Positions 41,115 through 49,149 of a stretch of 64,000 nucleotides of DNA are shown piece after piece. Origin of the DNA: Chlamydiota bacterium (GTDB taxonomy: Bacteria; Chlamydiota; Chlamydiia; Chlamydiales; Parachlamydiaceae); assembly GCA_013287905.1 (NCBI GenBank), contig JABDCW010000004.1, forward strand, positions 1 to 64,000, written 5' to 3'. A program made the translations under genes and the position numbers. The notes below the pieces were generated by a model. It saw only the letters and a program-made list of their open reading frames with translations, ran no database searches and had not been told where the DNA came from. Numbering within the stretch: the first letter of the stretch is position 1; each line of letters begins with the position of its first letter.

Positions 41115-41143
41115 GCAATTTATTTAAGACCCTTGTTCCTATT

Positions 41144-41770
41144 TCAGGCATGCTTCTGGAACCATGCGGTCGATAATTTGGCGACCTCTTCCAGGCAGCC
41201 TGCCTCTTCAAAAAGGTGAGTGGCACCGGCGATGATCTCGATTTTTTTCGTACCCCGCAGCCGTTTGTAGGCCGACTGGTTCAGTTCGATCACTCCAAAG
41301 TCGTTCCCTCCAACAATGAGCAAAGTCGGAGCTGTCACAAGCGGAAGCTTTTCCATAGCCAGATCGGGGCGTCCGCCCCGTGAAACAACGGCGCAAATTT
41401 CATCTTTCATCAATGCAGCCGCCTGTAAGGCTGCTGCTGCCCCTGTACTGGCTCCGAATAGTCCGATTTTTAAATTTTTCGTCTCCGGTTGTTCCTGGAG
41501 CCAGCGAATCACCGCAATTAAACGCTCTGTCAAAAGATCAATATCAAACCTTGTCTGATATACCTCATCTTCCTGCTGTGAGAGCAAATCGATCAGCAAA
41601 GAGGCCAGGTGATTTTCATATAAAATATCGGCGACAAAATTATTGCGCGGAGAAAAGCGGCTGCTTCCGCTGCCATGAGCAAAGAGAACGATCTCCTTTA
41701 CGTCATCGGGAATTCTCAAGATCCCGTCCAGGAGATGTCCATTGCATTGGACTTTAATTGTATTTTTCAC
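41144..41770 (-). CDS. Alpha/beta hydrolase (dienelactone-hydrolase-like)
   Basis: About 208 residues of alpha/beta hydrolase fold: IVLFAHGSGSSRFSPRN (oxyanion-hole region), the nucleophile elbow GLFGASTGAAAAL (Ser in GASTG), RGGRPDLAMEKLPLVTAPTLLIVGGNDFGV (acid Asp), and GATHLFEEAGCLEEVAKL (catalytic His). This matches the small hydrolases often annotated as dienelactone hydrolases or found fused to phosphoribosyltransferases. Substrate is unknown. A GTG start at 41770 with AAGGGGGG 4 bases upstream is preferred to the ATG at 41809, which has no RBS and lies in the hairpin repeat's left flank. Confidence 0.82.
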   Translation of the reverse strand: MKNTIKVQCNGHLLDGILRIPDDVKEIVLFAHGSGSSRFSPRNNFVADILYENHLASLLIDLLSQQEDEVYQTRFDIDLLTERLIAVIRWLQEQPETKNLKIGLFGASTGAAAALQAAALMKDEICAVVSRGGRPDLAMEKLPLVTAPTLLIVGGNDFGVIELNQSAYKRLRGTKKIEIIAGATHLFEEAGCLEEVAKLSTAWFQKHA

Positions 41771-41804
41771 ATTGCCCCCCTTTGCTTCAATTATCAAGGC
41801 ACTA

Positions 41805-41979
41805 AGCATTAAAACAATTTATTGAAACACAGAGAAACAGAGGGCACAGAGATTTTCTTTTTTGCAGAAAGGCAAAAAAGAATAGCCTGTTTTTTTTCGC
41901 TTCCGCGAAAAAAAAGATGTGTAATAGCTTGTCTCTGTGTTCTCCGTGCCTCTGTGTTTAAAATATTTGTTTTAATGCT
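41805..41979. repeat. CACAGAG-type hairpin element, copy 3
   Basis: Outer arms AGCATTAAAACAA / TTGTTTTAATGCT, inner arms from AAACACAGAGAAACAGAGGG and ... CCGTGCCTCTGTGTTT. About 175 bp; in the 300-bp gap between the hydrolase and recC. The small open frame inside is a by-product. Confidence 0.75.
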
Positions 41980-42077
41980 CATTACCCTGCTTCAATTGCA
42001 AAATTTATGGCAATAATCCCTAAATTTACCTTATAATAAGATTTTGCTTTTGAAGGCCAGCTTTTTTTTAAACTTCT

Positions 42078-45000
42078 ATGACATCTTTACATGTTTTTTA
42101 TAGCAACCAGATTGAAATATTGTTCCAGCAATTAAAATTTCAATTATTCCATGAGAGCACTCCTTTTTCTAAACGGATGATCATTGTTCCAAGTACCGCA
42201 ATGAAGACATGGATTCAATTGCAAATGGCCTTGGATCCTCAATTGGGAATTGCCTTTGGAGTAGAAATTCACCTGCTGGAAACGGCTGTGCAGAAACTGT
42301 TGCCCAAAGAGGGCGAAGAACCGACGATCCTGGCCCTTACCTTTGCTCTTGAATCGACAATGGAAAAGGTCCTTAATCACCCGGATCAATACCAAAGTCC
42401 CCATTGGAAAGTTTTGCTCGACTACTTAAACCTGGACTCCGCCCGTTTACCGAGGCGGATATGTGCATTAAGCGCAACATTGGCAAAACTATTTGCGGCC
42501 TACGGAAATGACGCAGCCGGCTGTTTTTCAAATTGGCAAACCGGTCAGCCCTCATTTGCGTGGCAAAAACATCTTTGGGAAGAAATGGAAAAGCTCTACG
42601 CCCCATGGAATTACCCAAATCGAAAACTTAAAGTTAAAAATATCCAATGCCGGCACCAGATTCATCTTTTTGGCTTTAGCTTTTTAAGCAAAAACCATCA
42701 TCAATTTTTTAAAGAAATTACAGGCTCTACCAAGGTCAATTATTACCTCCCCTCCCCTTGCTGTCAATTTTGGCGGGATGTTTTATCCGACAAAGAAAGC
42801 ATGCGGCTACGCGATTTTTGGCACAAACAAAATGTCCCCGAATCAAACCAACTCCACCTGGAAGAACTCTTGCGAGATAAAAATGCATTATTGGCAAATT
42901 TTGGAAGGCTTGGGCGGGAATTCCTTGCCCAATTTGATTCGGATGATTTTCAAACGGGAGAGCGCTACCTTCTTCCTGCGGGAATACAAGACCACCAGGC
43001 CTATAGCGACCTTATTTCAGACGCGTTTGGATTTTCCGGAAACAAACACCCGCTGACTATGTTGGAGGCTGTGCAGGCAGATATTGCCTTACTGAGAAAC
43101 CCCAAAACAACGGAAAAAGTTGTTTTTGAAAGTAATGACCACACTATCGAGGTCCATGCAGTTCCCAAACAAATACGCGAGGTGCAGGTTGTTTACGATA
43201 TTATCATGAATATTATCGACCGGCACCGCTCCTCTGAGATTCCGGTTACTCCTCAGGACATTCTTGTCATGGCTCCCGACATTTCCCTCTATTCCCCAAT
43301 GATTAACCACGTGTTTCACAATCCGGAAAGCCGGCTTGAGGTCAATTTGATCAATGCAAAGCCTTTGTCCCAATACCCTCTGATACAAGGCTATCGCAGG
43401 CTGCTTCAATTAGCTACGGGGCGTTTAGAGATCTCCGACTTCCTCCAACTTCTCGAACATCAGGGTTTTTGCAAGCGGCAAGGGTTTACCGACGATGACA
43501 TTATTGCCATCAAACAATGGATCATCAGTGCTGATATTCGTTGGGGGTGTAATATCGATCACCGCAACGCATTATTAAAAAGGAAAACCTGCAAAAACAA
43601 AATGGGAGAGGATTTAGCGATTGGTACATGGGAGCATGGCCTTGGAAGACTTCTTGAAGGTTTGGCTGTTTCCTCAACTGAAGAACATAGCGAAGATCTT
43701 CCATTTTCTCCATTGGAGGGGATCTCGTCTAACCAAAGTGAACTTTTCGGGCAATTTATCGAATTATTCCATTCTTTGGTGTCTGATCTCGAACCCCTGG
43801 TCGACGGGACAAAGTTGACTTTAGTCCAATGGAGTCATTATTTGCAGTCCCTCGCCTATACATACTTAATTTTTCAGGGTTCTGCAGATGAGGAGCAGCG
43901 GCTATTGTCCTCGCACCTCGAAATCTTTAAAAATGCTTCCCCCCGACTGGAAAACGAACGATTCAGCTATCAGTCGATTGGACCTCGTTTAAATTTAAGT
44001 TTTGAAGAAACAGTCCCGCAGTTCGGCACTAACTCCAATTTACAATCAGTTCGTTTCTCACAGCTATTACCCATGCATACAGTGCCGGCAAAAGTAATCA
44101 TTTTAATGGGAATGCATGACGGAGCATTTCCGGGAAAAAATCAGGAATCATCGATGAATTTCCTTAACCGAACTCCTAAAGCTGAGTATCAACCTTCGCA
44201 ATCCGACTTTGACCGTTACCTGTTCCTCGAAGCTTTACTGTCTGCGAGGCAGTATTTTATCATGACCTATATTTCGGAGGCACCGTCAGAATCGCATGAA
44301 CAGCTGCCAAGTTTACTGGTCAACGAGCTATTGGAGTATATGGATGAAGCTTTTGCACTGCCGCAGGGCTCTCCATCATCGCGCTGTTTTACCCAGCACC
44401 CCATAGTCCCCTTTCACCACTCCTATTTTACTGCCGACACCTCTTTTAAAAGCTATTCTCAAAGCTACTATAGAGCAGCTCTTGCACACAGCGGGACAAA
44501 TAAAAAACAGGCCGCCAACTTGCTTACCGCTTTTCCAAAGCCGGCAGAACTTTTAAGTCTTCTTCCCTCCCGGCACGTATCCCTTGGAGACTTGAATGCA
44601 TTTTTAAAAAACCCGTTAAAAATCTACTGCAATCATGTTTTAAAAATACACTTGAATAATGGCGATGACCGTTTAAAGACCGAGGAAGAGTTGCTTGTTT
44701 CTCCTATCCACCGGTCGTTGATTGTCAAGGGATCTGTGTTCGGCGATGCAGCCCACGTACTTTCCCGGGCAGAAAAAGCAGGAAAGCTGCCAAAGGGGCC
44801 TTTTTATCTCTCTGAAAGGGATACCCTTCATCGCGAGATCGAGGAAATGAAGTCCACGCTGCGGACTTCCGGAATAGACACGGAAAATATTTTTTCAATC
44901 GATTTTAGCCCAAAATACTTGTCTCCATCTTACGATGGCAGAAAATGGAAAATACCTCCATTACATGTTACAGGAAATTTTTTTAATCAGGTTGCTCTTT

Positions 45001-45488
45001 GCGGTCACATTGAATATGTCTCTAAAAACGGATTAATTCTATTTGCCCATGATGAATTTGAAGAGGCGGTCAAATGCTGGCCGTTGATTGCCGCATTTAA
45101 CCACCTCATCCACACATATGATCTGGATATTCAGCCCCAAGTGATTTTTGTCAAAAAAGCAAAAGCCGCTAAAAAACCGCTAAATTTTGGAAATCCCGGA
45201 CAATTAGTTGAAATCCTGTTGGACTACTATTTAAAAAACAATCGGATACTATCTCCATTACTGCCCGAATGGACCTATGATATCATGCAAGCTTCTGTGG
45301 ATGCATTAACTGAAAAGTTCAAAAAGCCCGTCAACGATGAATTTTATCCCATTTATAATGAATACCTCAGGTGGTTGAAAATGACCTCGCCGGGGCTTGC
45401 TGTCGAAACGGCAATCACCCATTGGCAGCCGGTTGCGCAAAACCTATTTGCCGAGATGGAAAAAGCGTGGTATTCCCGGTCAAAATGA
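42078..45488 (+). CDS. recC: Exodeoxyribonuclease V, RecC subunit
   Basis: A 1136-residue protein matching RecC: LHVFYSNQIEILFQQLKFQL at the start, IIVPSTAMKTWIQLQMALDP, GIAFGVEIHLLE, HLFGFSFLSKNHHQFFKEI, a central region with TIEVHAVPKQIREVQVVYDI and PQDILVMAPDISLYSPMINH, SQLLPMHTVPAKVIILMGMHDGAFPG, and the inactive nuclease-like domain in the C-terminal third (SLGDLNAFLKNPLKIYCNHV). Within RecBCD, RecC recognises Chi and splits the strands. The family length is about 1120. recB and recD are not adjacent in this window. The gene ends at a GTGCCCGTG palindrome. Confidence 0.93.
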   Translation: MTSLHVFYSNQIEILFQQLKFQLFHESTPFSKRMIIVPSTAMKTWIQLQMALDPQLGIAFGVEIHLLETAVQKLLPKEGEEPTILALTFALESTMEKVLNHPDQYQSPHWKVLLDYLNLDSARLPRRICALSATLAKLFAAYGNDAAGCFSNWQTGQPSFAWQKHLWEEMEKLYAPWNYPNRKLKVKNIQCRHQIHLFGFSFLSKNHHQFFKEITGSTKVNYYLPSPCCQFWRDVLSDKESMRLRDFWHKQNVPESNQLHLEELLRDKNALLANFGRLGREFLAQFDSDDFQTGERYLLPAGIQDHQAYSDLISDAFGFSGNKHPLTMLEAVQADIALLRNPKTTEKVVFESNDHTIEVHAVPKQIREVQVVYDIIMNIIDRHRSSEIPVTPQDILVMAPDISLYSPMINHVFHNPESRLEVNLINAKPLSQYPLIQGYRRLLQLATGRLEISDFLQLLEHQGFCKRQGFTDDDIIAIKQWIISADIRWGCNIDHRNALLKRKTCKNKMGEDLAIGTWEHGLGRLLEGLAVSSTEEHSEDLPFSPLEGISSNQSELFGQFIELFHSLVSDLEPLVDGTKLTLVQWSHYLQSLAYTYLIFQGSADEEQRLLSSHLEIFKNASPRLENERFSYQSIGPRLNLSFEETVPQFGTNSNLQSVRFSQLLPMHTVPAKVIILMGMHDGAFPGKNQESSMNFLNRTPKAEYQPSQSDFDRYLFLEALLSARQYFIMTYISEAPSESHEQLPSLLVNELLEYMDEAFALPQGSPSSRCFTQHPIVPFHHSYFTADTSFKSYSQSYYRAALAHSGTNKKQAANLLTAFPKPAELLSLLPSRHVSLGDLNAFLKNPLKIYCNHVLKIHLNNGDDRLKTEEELLVSPIHRSLIVKGSVFGDAAHVLSRAEKAGKLPKGPFYLSERDTLHREIEEMKSTLRTSGIDTENIFSIDFSPKYLSPSYDGRKWKIPPLHVTGNFFNQVALCGHIEYVSKNGLILFAHDEFEEAVKCWPLIAAFNHLIHTYDLDIQPQVIFVKKAKAAKKPLNFGNPGQLVEILLDYYLKNNRILSPLLPEWTYDIMQASVDALTEKFKKPVNDEFYPIYNEYLRWLKMTSPGLAVETAITHWQPVAQNLFAEMEKAWYSRSK

Positions 45489-45499
45489 AGAAGTGGTTT

Positions 45500-45713
45500 A
45501 CGTGCCCGCATTGATTACTCATTTCCGAAGTGCTTTTCGTGCCCGTGAGCGTGCCCGCATTGATTACTCATTTCCGAATTTATGCTCCCTCTTGAGATTG
45601 GAGGGATAAAAGAATTCGGAAAAGATAAATAGTGCGGGCACGGGCACGGGCACGCTCACGGGCACGAAAAGCACTTCGGAAATGAGTAGTCAATGCTGGC
45701 ACGGGCACGAAAA
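45500..45713. repeat. GTGCCCGTGAGC palindrome, locus 1
   Basis: Arms made of CGTGCCCGTGAGCGTGCCCG and TTGATTACTCATTTCCGAA blocks, complementary to GGGCACGCTCACGGGCACG and TTCGGAAATGAGTAGTCAA on the right. It lies between the converging recC and rmuC genes, filling the whole 231-bp gap. The same words recur at 59.4 and 63.7 kb. Confidence 0.85.
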
Positions 45714-45719
45714 TTGTCC

Positions 45720-47078
45720 TTAATCGGTAATGACCACCGTGCGTGCTACGCGATCGACAGTCTCGAGGGGCGCAATCTCCTGGTCAACTCCTGAGCCAAG
45801 CTCCTTAAACTTGCGTGCTGTGACGAGAATCCGCCCTTCTATCGAGCCTACTGCTTTATTATAAGACTCAACGGCACGGTCTAAACCTTTGCGGATGTCA
45901 TCAAAATGCTCTGCCATAATACGTATCCGGTCATGCAGAGTCTTTCCAAGGTCGCAAATTTGCTGGGCATTTTTGGCGATCAATTCTTGTTTCCAACCAT
46001 ATGCCACTGAGCGCAATAAAGCAATCAACGTTGTCGGGGTGGCCAAAATGATCCGCTGTTCGACCCCATATTCGATCAGGGTTGGATCGAATTCCAAAGC
46101 TGCGCTGAAAAATGGCTCGCCCGGGAGGAAAAGAACGACGAACTCAGGCGCTGCAGTAAACTGTTCCCAATACGATTTAGCCGCCAATTGCATGATATGT
46201 GCACGCACTTGTCTCGCATGCTCCTGCAACTTTAATTGCCGCGCCTCTTCCGATGATTCCAACGCTTCCAGGTACGCTTTTAATGGAGTTTTTGCATCGA
46301 CGACAATTTGCTTGTGATTGGGCAGTTTAACCACAAGATCGGGGCGTAGCTTCCTGTCATCGGCATTGACGTTTTCCTGCTGGACAAAATCGCAATGTTC
46401 GATCATCCCCGCCATTTCGACGACCCGTTTTAACTGAATTTCACCCCAACGTCCCCGTGCCTGAGGCATTTTTAATGCTTTGACAAGGTTGGAAGTTTCT
46501 GTCTGCAATTGAATGTGCGAATTGGCCATCGCTTTGACTTGTTCGCTGAGAGAGGTATAGGCGCCAATGCGGTATTTTTCTGTTTCCTGAAATTTATGGT
46601 CAAACCGGTCCAGGGATTCCTTAATCGGCTTGACCATTTCGTCAATCGCCTGCTTTCGCATCTGCAGATCGACCTTTGCTGTTTCCTGAAATCGTTCCAG
46701 CTTTGTCGTTGCCAATTCCAAAAAGGATTGGCTGTTGTTTTTTAATGCATCTGCAGATAATACTTTAAATGAATTTTGCAGCGTAGTTTGCGATTGTTGC
46801 AGCAGCTCGATTTTTTCCTGAAAAGCTTTGCTTTGTTCCTGCAATTGCGTTTCGGCAACAGTCCGCCGCTCATTGGCCAGCTGATTTTCCGCTCTTAAAT
46901 TCAGAGCTTCTTGTTTTAACAGGTCAATACTTTGCTGCAGGGCGTGTCCGTTTTGCGTTTGATTTGCATATTTTTCTTGCCATAGAATAATGCTAACATG
47001 CATCTTTTTAAACAAAATGACAAGCCATGCGATGATAGCAATCCCTGTTACAATGCCCGCTGCTAATATAATGTACAT
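45720..47078 (-). CDS. rmuC: DNA recombination protein RmuC
   Basis: About 452 residues. An N-terminal membrane helix ([20 protein letters not shown]) is followed by a long coiled coil (to about residue 150) and the conserved RmuC domain: [37 protein letters not shown], then TPEFVV-like [20 protein letters not shown] and [20 protein letters not shown]. RmuC limits certain DNA rearrangements, probably as a nuclease-fold protein. The ATG at 47078 is chosen because it begins at the membrane helix; the longer frame to 47150 would overlap the divergent PAP2 gene. It converges on recC, another recombination gene. Confidence 0.92.
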   Translation of the reverse strand: MYIILAAGIVTGIAIIAWLVILFKKMHVSIILWQEKYANQTQNGHALQQSIDLLKQEALNLRAENQLANERRTVAETQLQEQSKAFQEKIELLQQSQTTLQNSFKVLSADALKNNSQSFLELATTKLERFQETAKVDLQMRKQAIDEMVKPIKESLDRFDHKFQETEKYRIGAYTSLSEQVKAMANSHIQLQTETSNLVKALKMPQARGRWGEIQLKRVVEMAGMIEHCDFVQQENVNADDRKLRPDLVVKLPNHKQIVVDAKTPLKAYLEALESSEEARQLKLQEHARQVRAHIMQLAAKSYWEQFTAAPEFVVLFLPGEPFFSAALEFDPTLIEYGVEQRIILATPTTLIALLRSVAYGWKQELIAKNAQQICDLGKTLHDRIRIMAEHFDDIRKGLDRAVESYNKAVGSIEGRILVTARKFKELGSGVDQEIAPLETVDRVARTVVITD

Positions 47079-47119
47079 AAATACCGTGATATATTTTTCA
47101 AATCTGCTGGTAATATAGA

Positions 47120-47818
47120 ATGAAAAGCTTTTTTCTTCAACATAAAGCATGGACTTTTCCCGTGTTGCTGGTACTGATGATCACCCCGTTTACCCCTGCA
47201 ATTGATCTTGCAATCGAGAATTTCTTTTACCATGGCCATGGTCTGTTTTTGCAAAATGAATTTTTCAGTTTTATTTATAGCTACGCTATAGTGCCAGCCC
47301 AGCTCACGGTTGCGATTGCTCTATTCTGTTTTGCCGGTTCTTATTATTTTCCGGCTTTAAGAAAATACCGGGCGATTGCCTCTGTCTTAGTATTTACCCT
47401 TGCAATAGGCTCCGGCCTGATTATTCATCTTGTCCTTAAAGATCATTGGGGCAGGCCTCGCCCGCGGCAGGTCGTCGAGTTTGGAGGGGTACAAAATTTT
47501 AGACCTTACTACTCCCCTGATTTCAATACGCAAAAAGAACCATCCAAATCCTTTTCTTGCGGACATTGCACCATGGGATTTTATTTTTTTTCCTTTATCG
47601 CACTTGGGCTCTATTTGCACAACACATGGTTCTTGTGGTCGGGAATTATCCTGTCGGCAACCCTTGGCAGTTTGCTCTCTCTAACCCGGATGTCCCAGGG
47701 AGCGCATTTTTTTTCCGATGTCATGATCTCTGCGCTCATCATGTGGCTGACTGCCCTTTATGTCACAAATTTGAGCTTCCGGTTATTCGGCACCTCCTCT
47801 CCTAAGAAAAGCCAATGA
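47120..47818 (+). CDS. PAP2-family membrane phosphatase
   Basis: A 232-residue inner-membrane protein with about six helices and the three phosphatase motifs of the PAP2 superfamily: [11 protein letters not shown] (motif 1), SCGHCTM (the usual SGH is CGH, with the His kept, motif 2) and [15 protein letters not shown] (motif 3, Arg and His). This branch resembles LpxE/LpxT/PgpB-type lipid phosphatases acting on lipid A, undecaprenyl pyrophosphate or phosphatidylglycerol phosphate. The stop overlaps the start of the LexA-like gene by four bases (ATGA), a coupled pair. Confidence 0.87.
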   Translation: MKSFFLQHKAWTFPVLLVLMITPFTPAIDLAIENFFYHGHGLFLQNEFFSFIYSYAIVPAQLTVAIALFCFAGSYYFPALRKYRAIASVLVFTLAIGSGLIIHLVLKDHWGRPRPRQVVEFGGVQNFRPYYSPDFNTQKEPSKSFSCGHCTMGFYFFSFIALGLYLHNTWFLWSGIILSATLGSLLSLTRMSQGAHFFSDVMISALIMWLTALYVTNLSFRLFGTSSPKKSQ

Positions 47819-48444
47819 AGGGATTGACGGTAAAACAAAGGCGTATCGCCGACTACATTCGGGAATTTGTTGCCGACCATCGCCATTCCCCCAATTATCG
47901 GGAAATTGCGAATCACTTTGGTCTGGCCTCATTAGGGTCTGTTCATAAATATATTCAAATTCTAAAAAATAAAGGGGTATTGGCCGATGATCGTTTCAGG
48001 ACGCTCACTCTCATAGAAGGACCCCGCGATGAAAAGCAGACCGCAAACAACAATTGCGAGATCCCATTCATAGGCATTATCACAGAAAATAAGCCGATCC
48101 AGACCTTTTCTCACCCCCAAATGATCCATATCCCTCAAATGCTTATTGAAAATCCGGAAAAAACGTATGCGCTCCAAGTCAAAGGACATTTCTTAAATGA
48201 AGAAATGATTGCCGACGGCGACATGTTGATTATTGAAGCTAAGCAAGACGCAGATCCCGGAGATGTCGTTATTGCCTCCATTAATGAAGCCTATACCGTC
48301 GTCAAGCGCTACCAGTTTCATGAGACCTCGGTACAGCTCGTGGGGTGTTATCACGACCGCTATCCCATCTTATTGCGTCCTGAAGACATCGAAATTCAAG
48401 GGATTTTACTGACGGTGATCCGCACCTTTTCGCCCCGGGAATAA
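47815..48444 (+). CDS. LexA-family protein lacking cleavage site and catalytic serine
   Basis: A 209-residue LexA homologue. The N-terminal winged helix is typical: LTVKQRRIADYIREFVADHR, SPNYREIANHFGLASLGSVH and KYIQILKNKGVL. The C-terminal peptidase-fold domain is recognisable (EIPFIGIITENKPI, YALQVKGHFLNEEMIADGDM, DPGDVVIASINEAYTVVKRY). But the Ala-Gly cleavage site is Glu-Asn (about 91-92), and the catalytic Ser in the GxSM motif is Phe126 (GHFL). Lys164 is retained. It should bind DNA and dimerise but not cleave itself, so classical SOS induction by RecA is not expected. It is coupled to the PAP2 gene. Confidence 0.85.
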   Translation: MKGLTVKQRRIADYIREFVADHRHSPNYREIANHFGLASLGSVHKYIQILKNKGVLADDRFRTLTLIEGPRDEKQTANNNCEIPFIGIITENKPIQTFSHPQMIHIPQMLIENPEKTYALQVKGHFLNEEMIADGDMLIIEAKQDADPGDVVIASINEAYTVVKRYQFHETSVQLVGCYHDRYPILLRPEDIEIQGILLTVIRTFSPRE

Positions 48445-48446
48445 GA

Positions 48447-48593
48447 TTAGAATCCAAAGGCTAGGTCATTAAGATTCATATTTGCTCCGGCTGCATAAGC
48501 TGGAGGAGGAGCGATTATTGCAGTCGTGAAAGCAACCGCAGTAATAATCCCAACCATATTATGAGTAAGAGCAAGTTTGAGAAAATTAGCCAC
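48447..48593 (-). CDS. 48-residue exported or membrane peptide
   Basis: A short gene with GTG start and GGAG 7 bases upstream. It encodes VANFLKLALTHNMVGIITAV, then AFTTAIIAPPPAYAAGANMN and LNDLAFGF. The hydrophobic core followed by AYA-AG is a good signal-peptidase site, leaving a very short mature part, or it may stay in the membrane. It converges on the LexA-like gene, whose stop is 2 bases away. I do not recognise it. Confidence 0.42.
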   Translation of the reverse strand: MANFLKLALTHNMVGIITAVAFTTAIIAPPPAYAAGANMNLNDLAFGF

Positions 48594-48644
48594 AAGGATC
48601 TCCTTTTTATTTTTTTTGTGTATTTGATGTCAAAGATATCTAAT

Positions 48645-48749
48645 TCATAGAACAGGGTTTTCCAAAAAAAAAAACGAAAAAACAAAGGTAAACCCAATTA
48701 TTGCTAAATAAATAGGAATATTTTCTGTCCCTGTAATTACGAAATTCAT
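48645..48749 (-). CDS. 34-residue hydrophobic peptide (tentative)
   Basis: ATG with AGAGG 8 bases upstream, then MNFVITGTENIPIYLAIIGF, TFVFSFFFLENPVL. It is one hydrophobic helix and ends next to an 11-base homopolymer, where a one-base slip would extend the frame by about 25 residues. It precedes the 48-residue peptide by 51 bases. It may be a chance frame. Confidence 0.25.
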   Translation of the reverse strand: MNFVITGTENIPIYLAIIGFTFVFSFFFLENPVL

Positions 48750-48778
48750 TTATAAACCTCTATGACTAATCCAAATAA

Positions 48779-48998
48779 GCCTTGTTGCATAATTCCAAAT
48801 AAATACAAGTCTTTGATAACTAATTAACTACCACAGAGATCACAGAAAACACAGAGAGGGGGTAGAAAATTAGAATGTGGTTTAAACAATAGTAAGGAGA
48901 CATGTCTATATTTTATCTACTCTCTTGTTCTCTGTGATCTCTGTGGTAGTTAGTTAATTATTAAAGACTTGTATTTATTTGGAATTATGCAACAAGGC
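48779..48998. repeat. Long CACAGAG-type palindrome with 80-bp arms
   Basis: Arms run GCCTTGTTGCATAATTCCAA, ATAAATACAAGTCTTTGATA, then CTACCACAGAGATCACAG and back in reverse complement. It totals 220 bp and is among the longest near-perfect palindromes in the window. It lies in the gap before the tyrosine phosphatase gene; the outer arms are unrelated to those of the other CACAGAG elements. Confidence 0.82.
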
Positions 48999-49149
48999 AT
49001 TTTTGAAAAAGGTTTATTATTCATGCTTTTTTTATTTTTTGAGTATTTTTAATATTTGAAATTTAAATTAATATTTTTTATATAATTGTTTGTTAAATAC
49101 AATTTATCTTATAATAAAATTAACAAAAAAATTGTTTTATGAGGCAAGT

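Noticed and set aside
41822-42016. Small frame inside the CACAGAG element before recC
   Set aside because: The protein reads through the hairpin arms; the frame is a by-product of the repeat.
45397-45609. Frame running from recC's end into the GTGCCCGTG palindrome
   Set aside because: It is out of frame with recC and composed of repeat words.
48515-48697. 60-residue minus-strand hydrophobic frame
   Set aside because: It is out of frame with the RBS-bearing 48-residue peptide and has no start signal of its own; part of it could only be read after a slip in the homopolymer.
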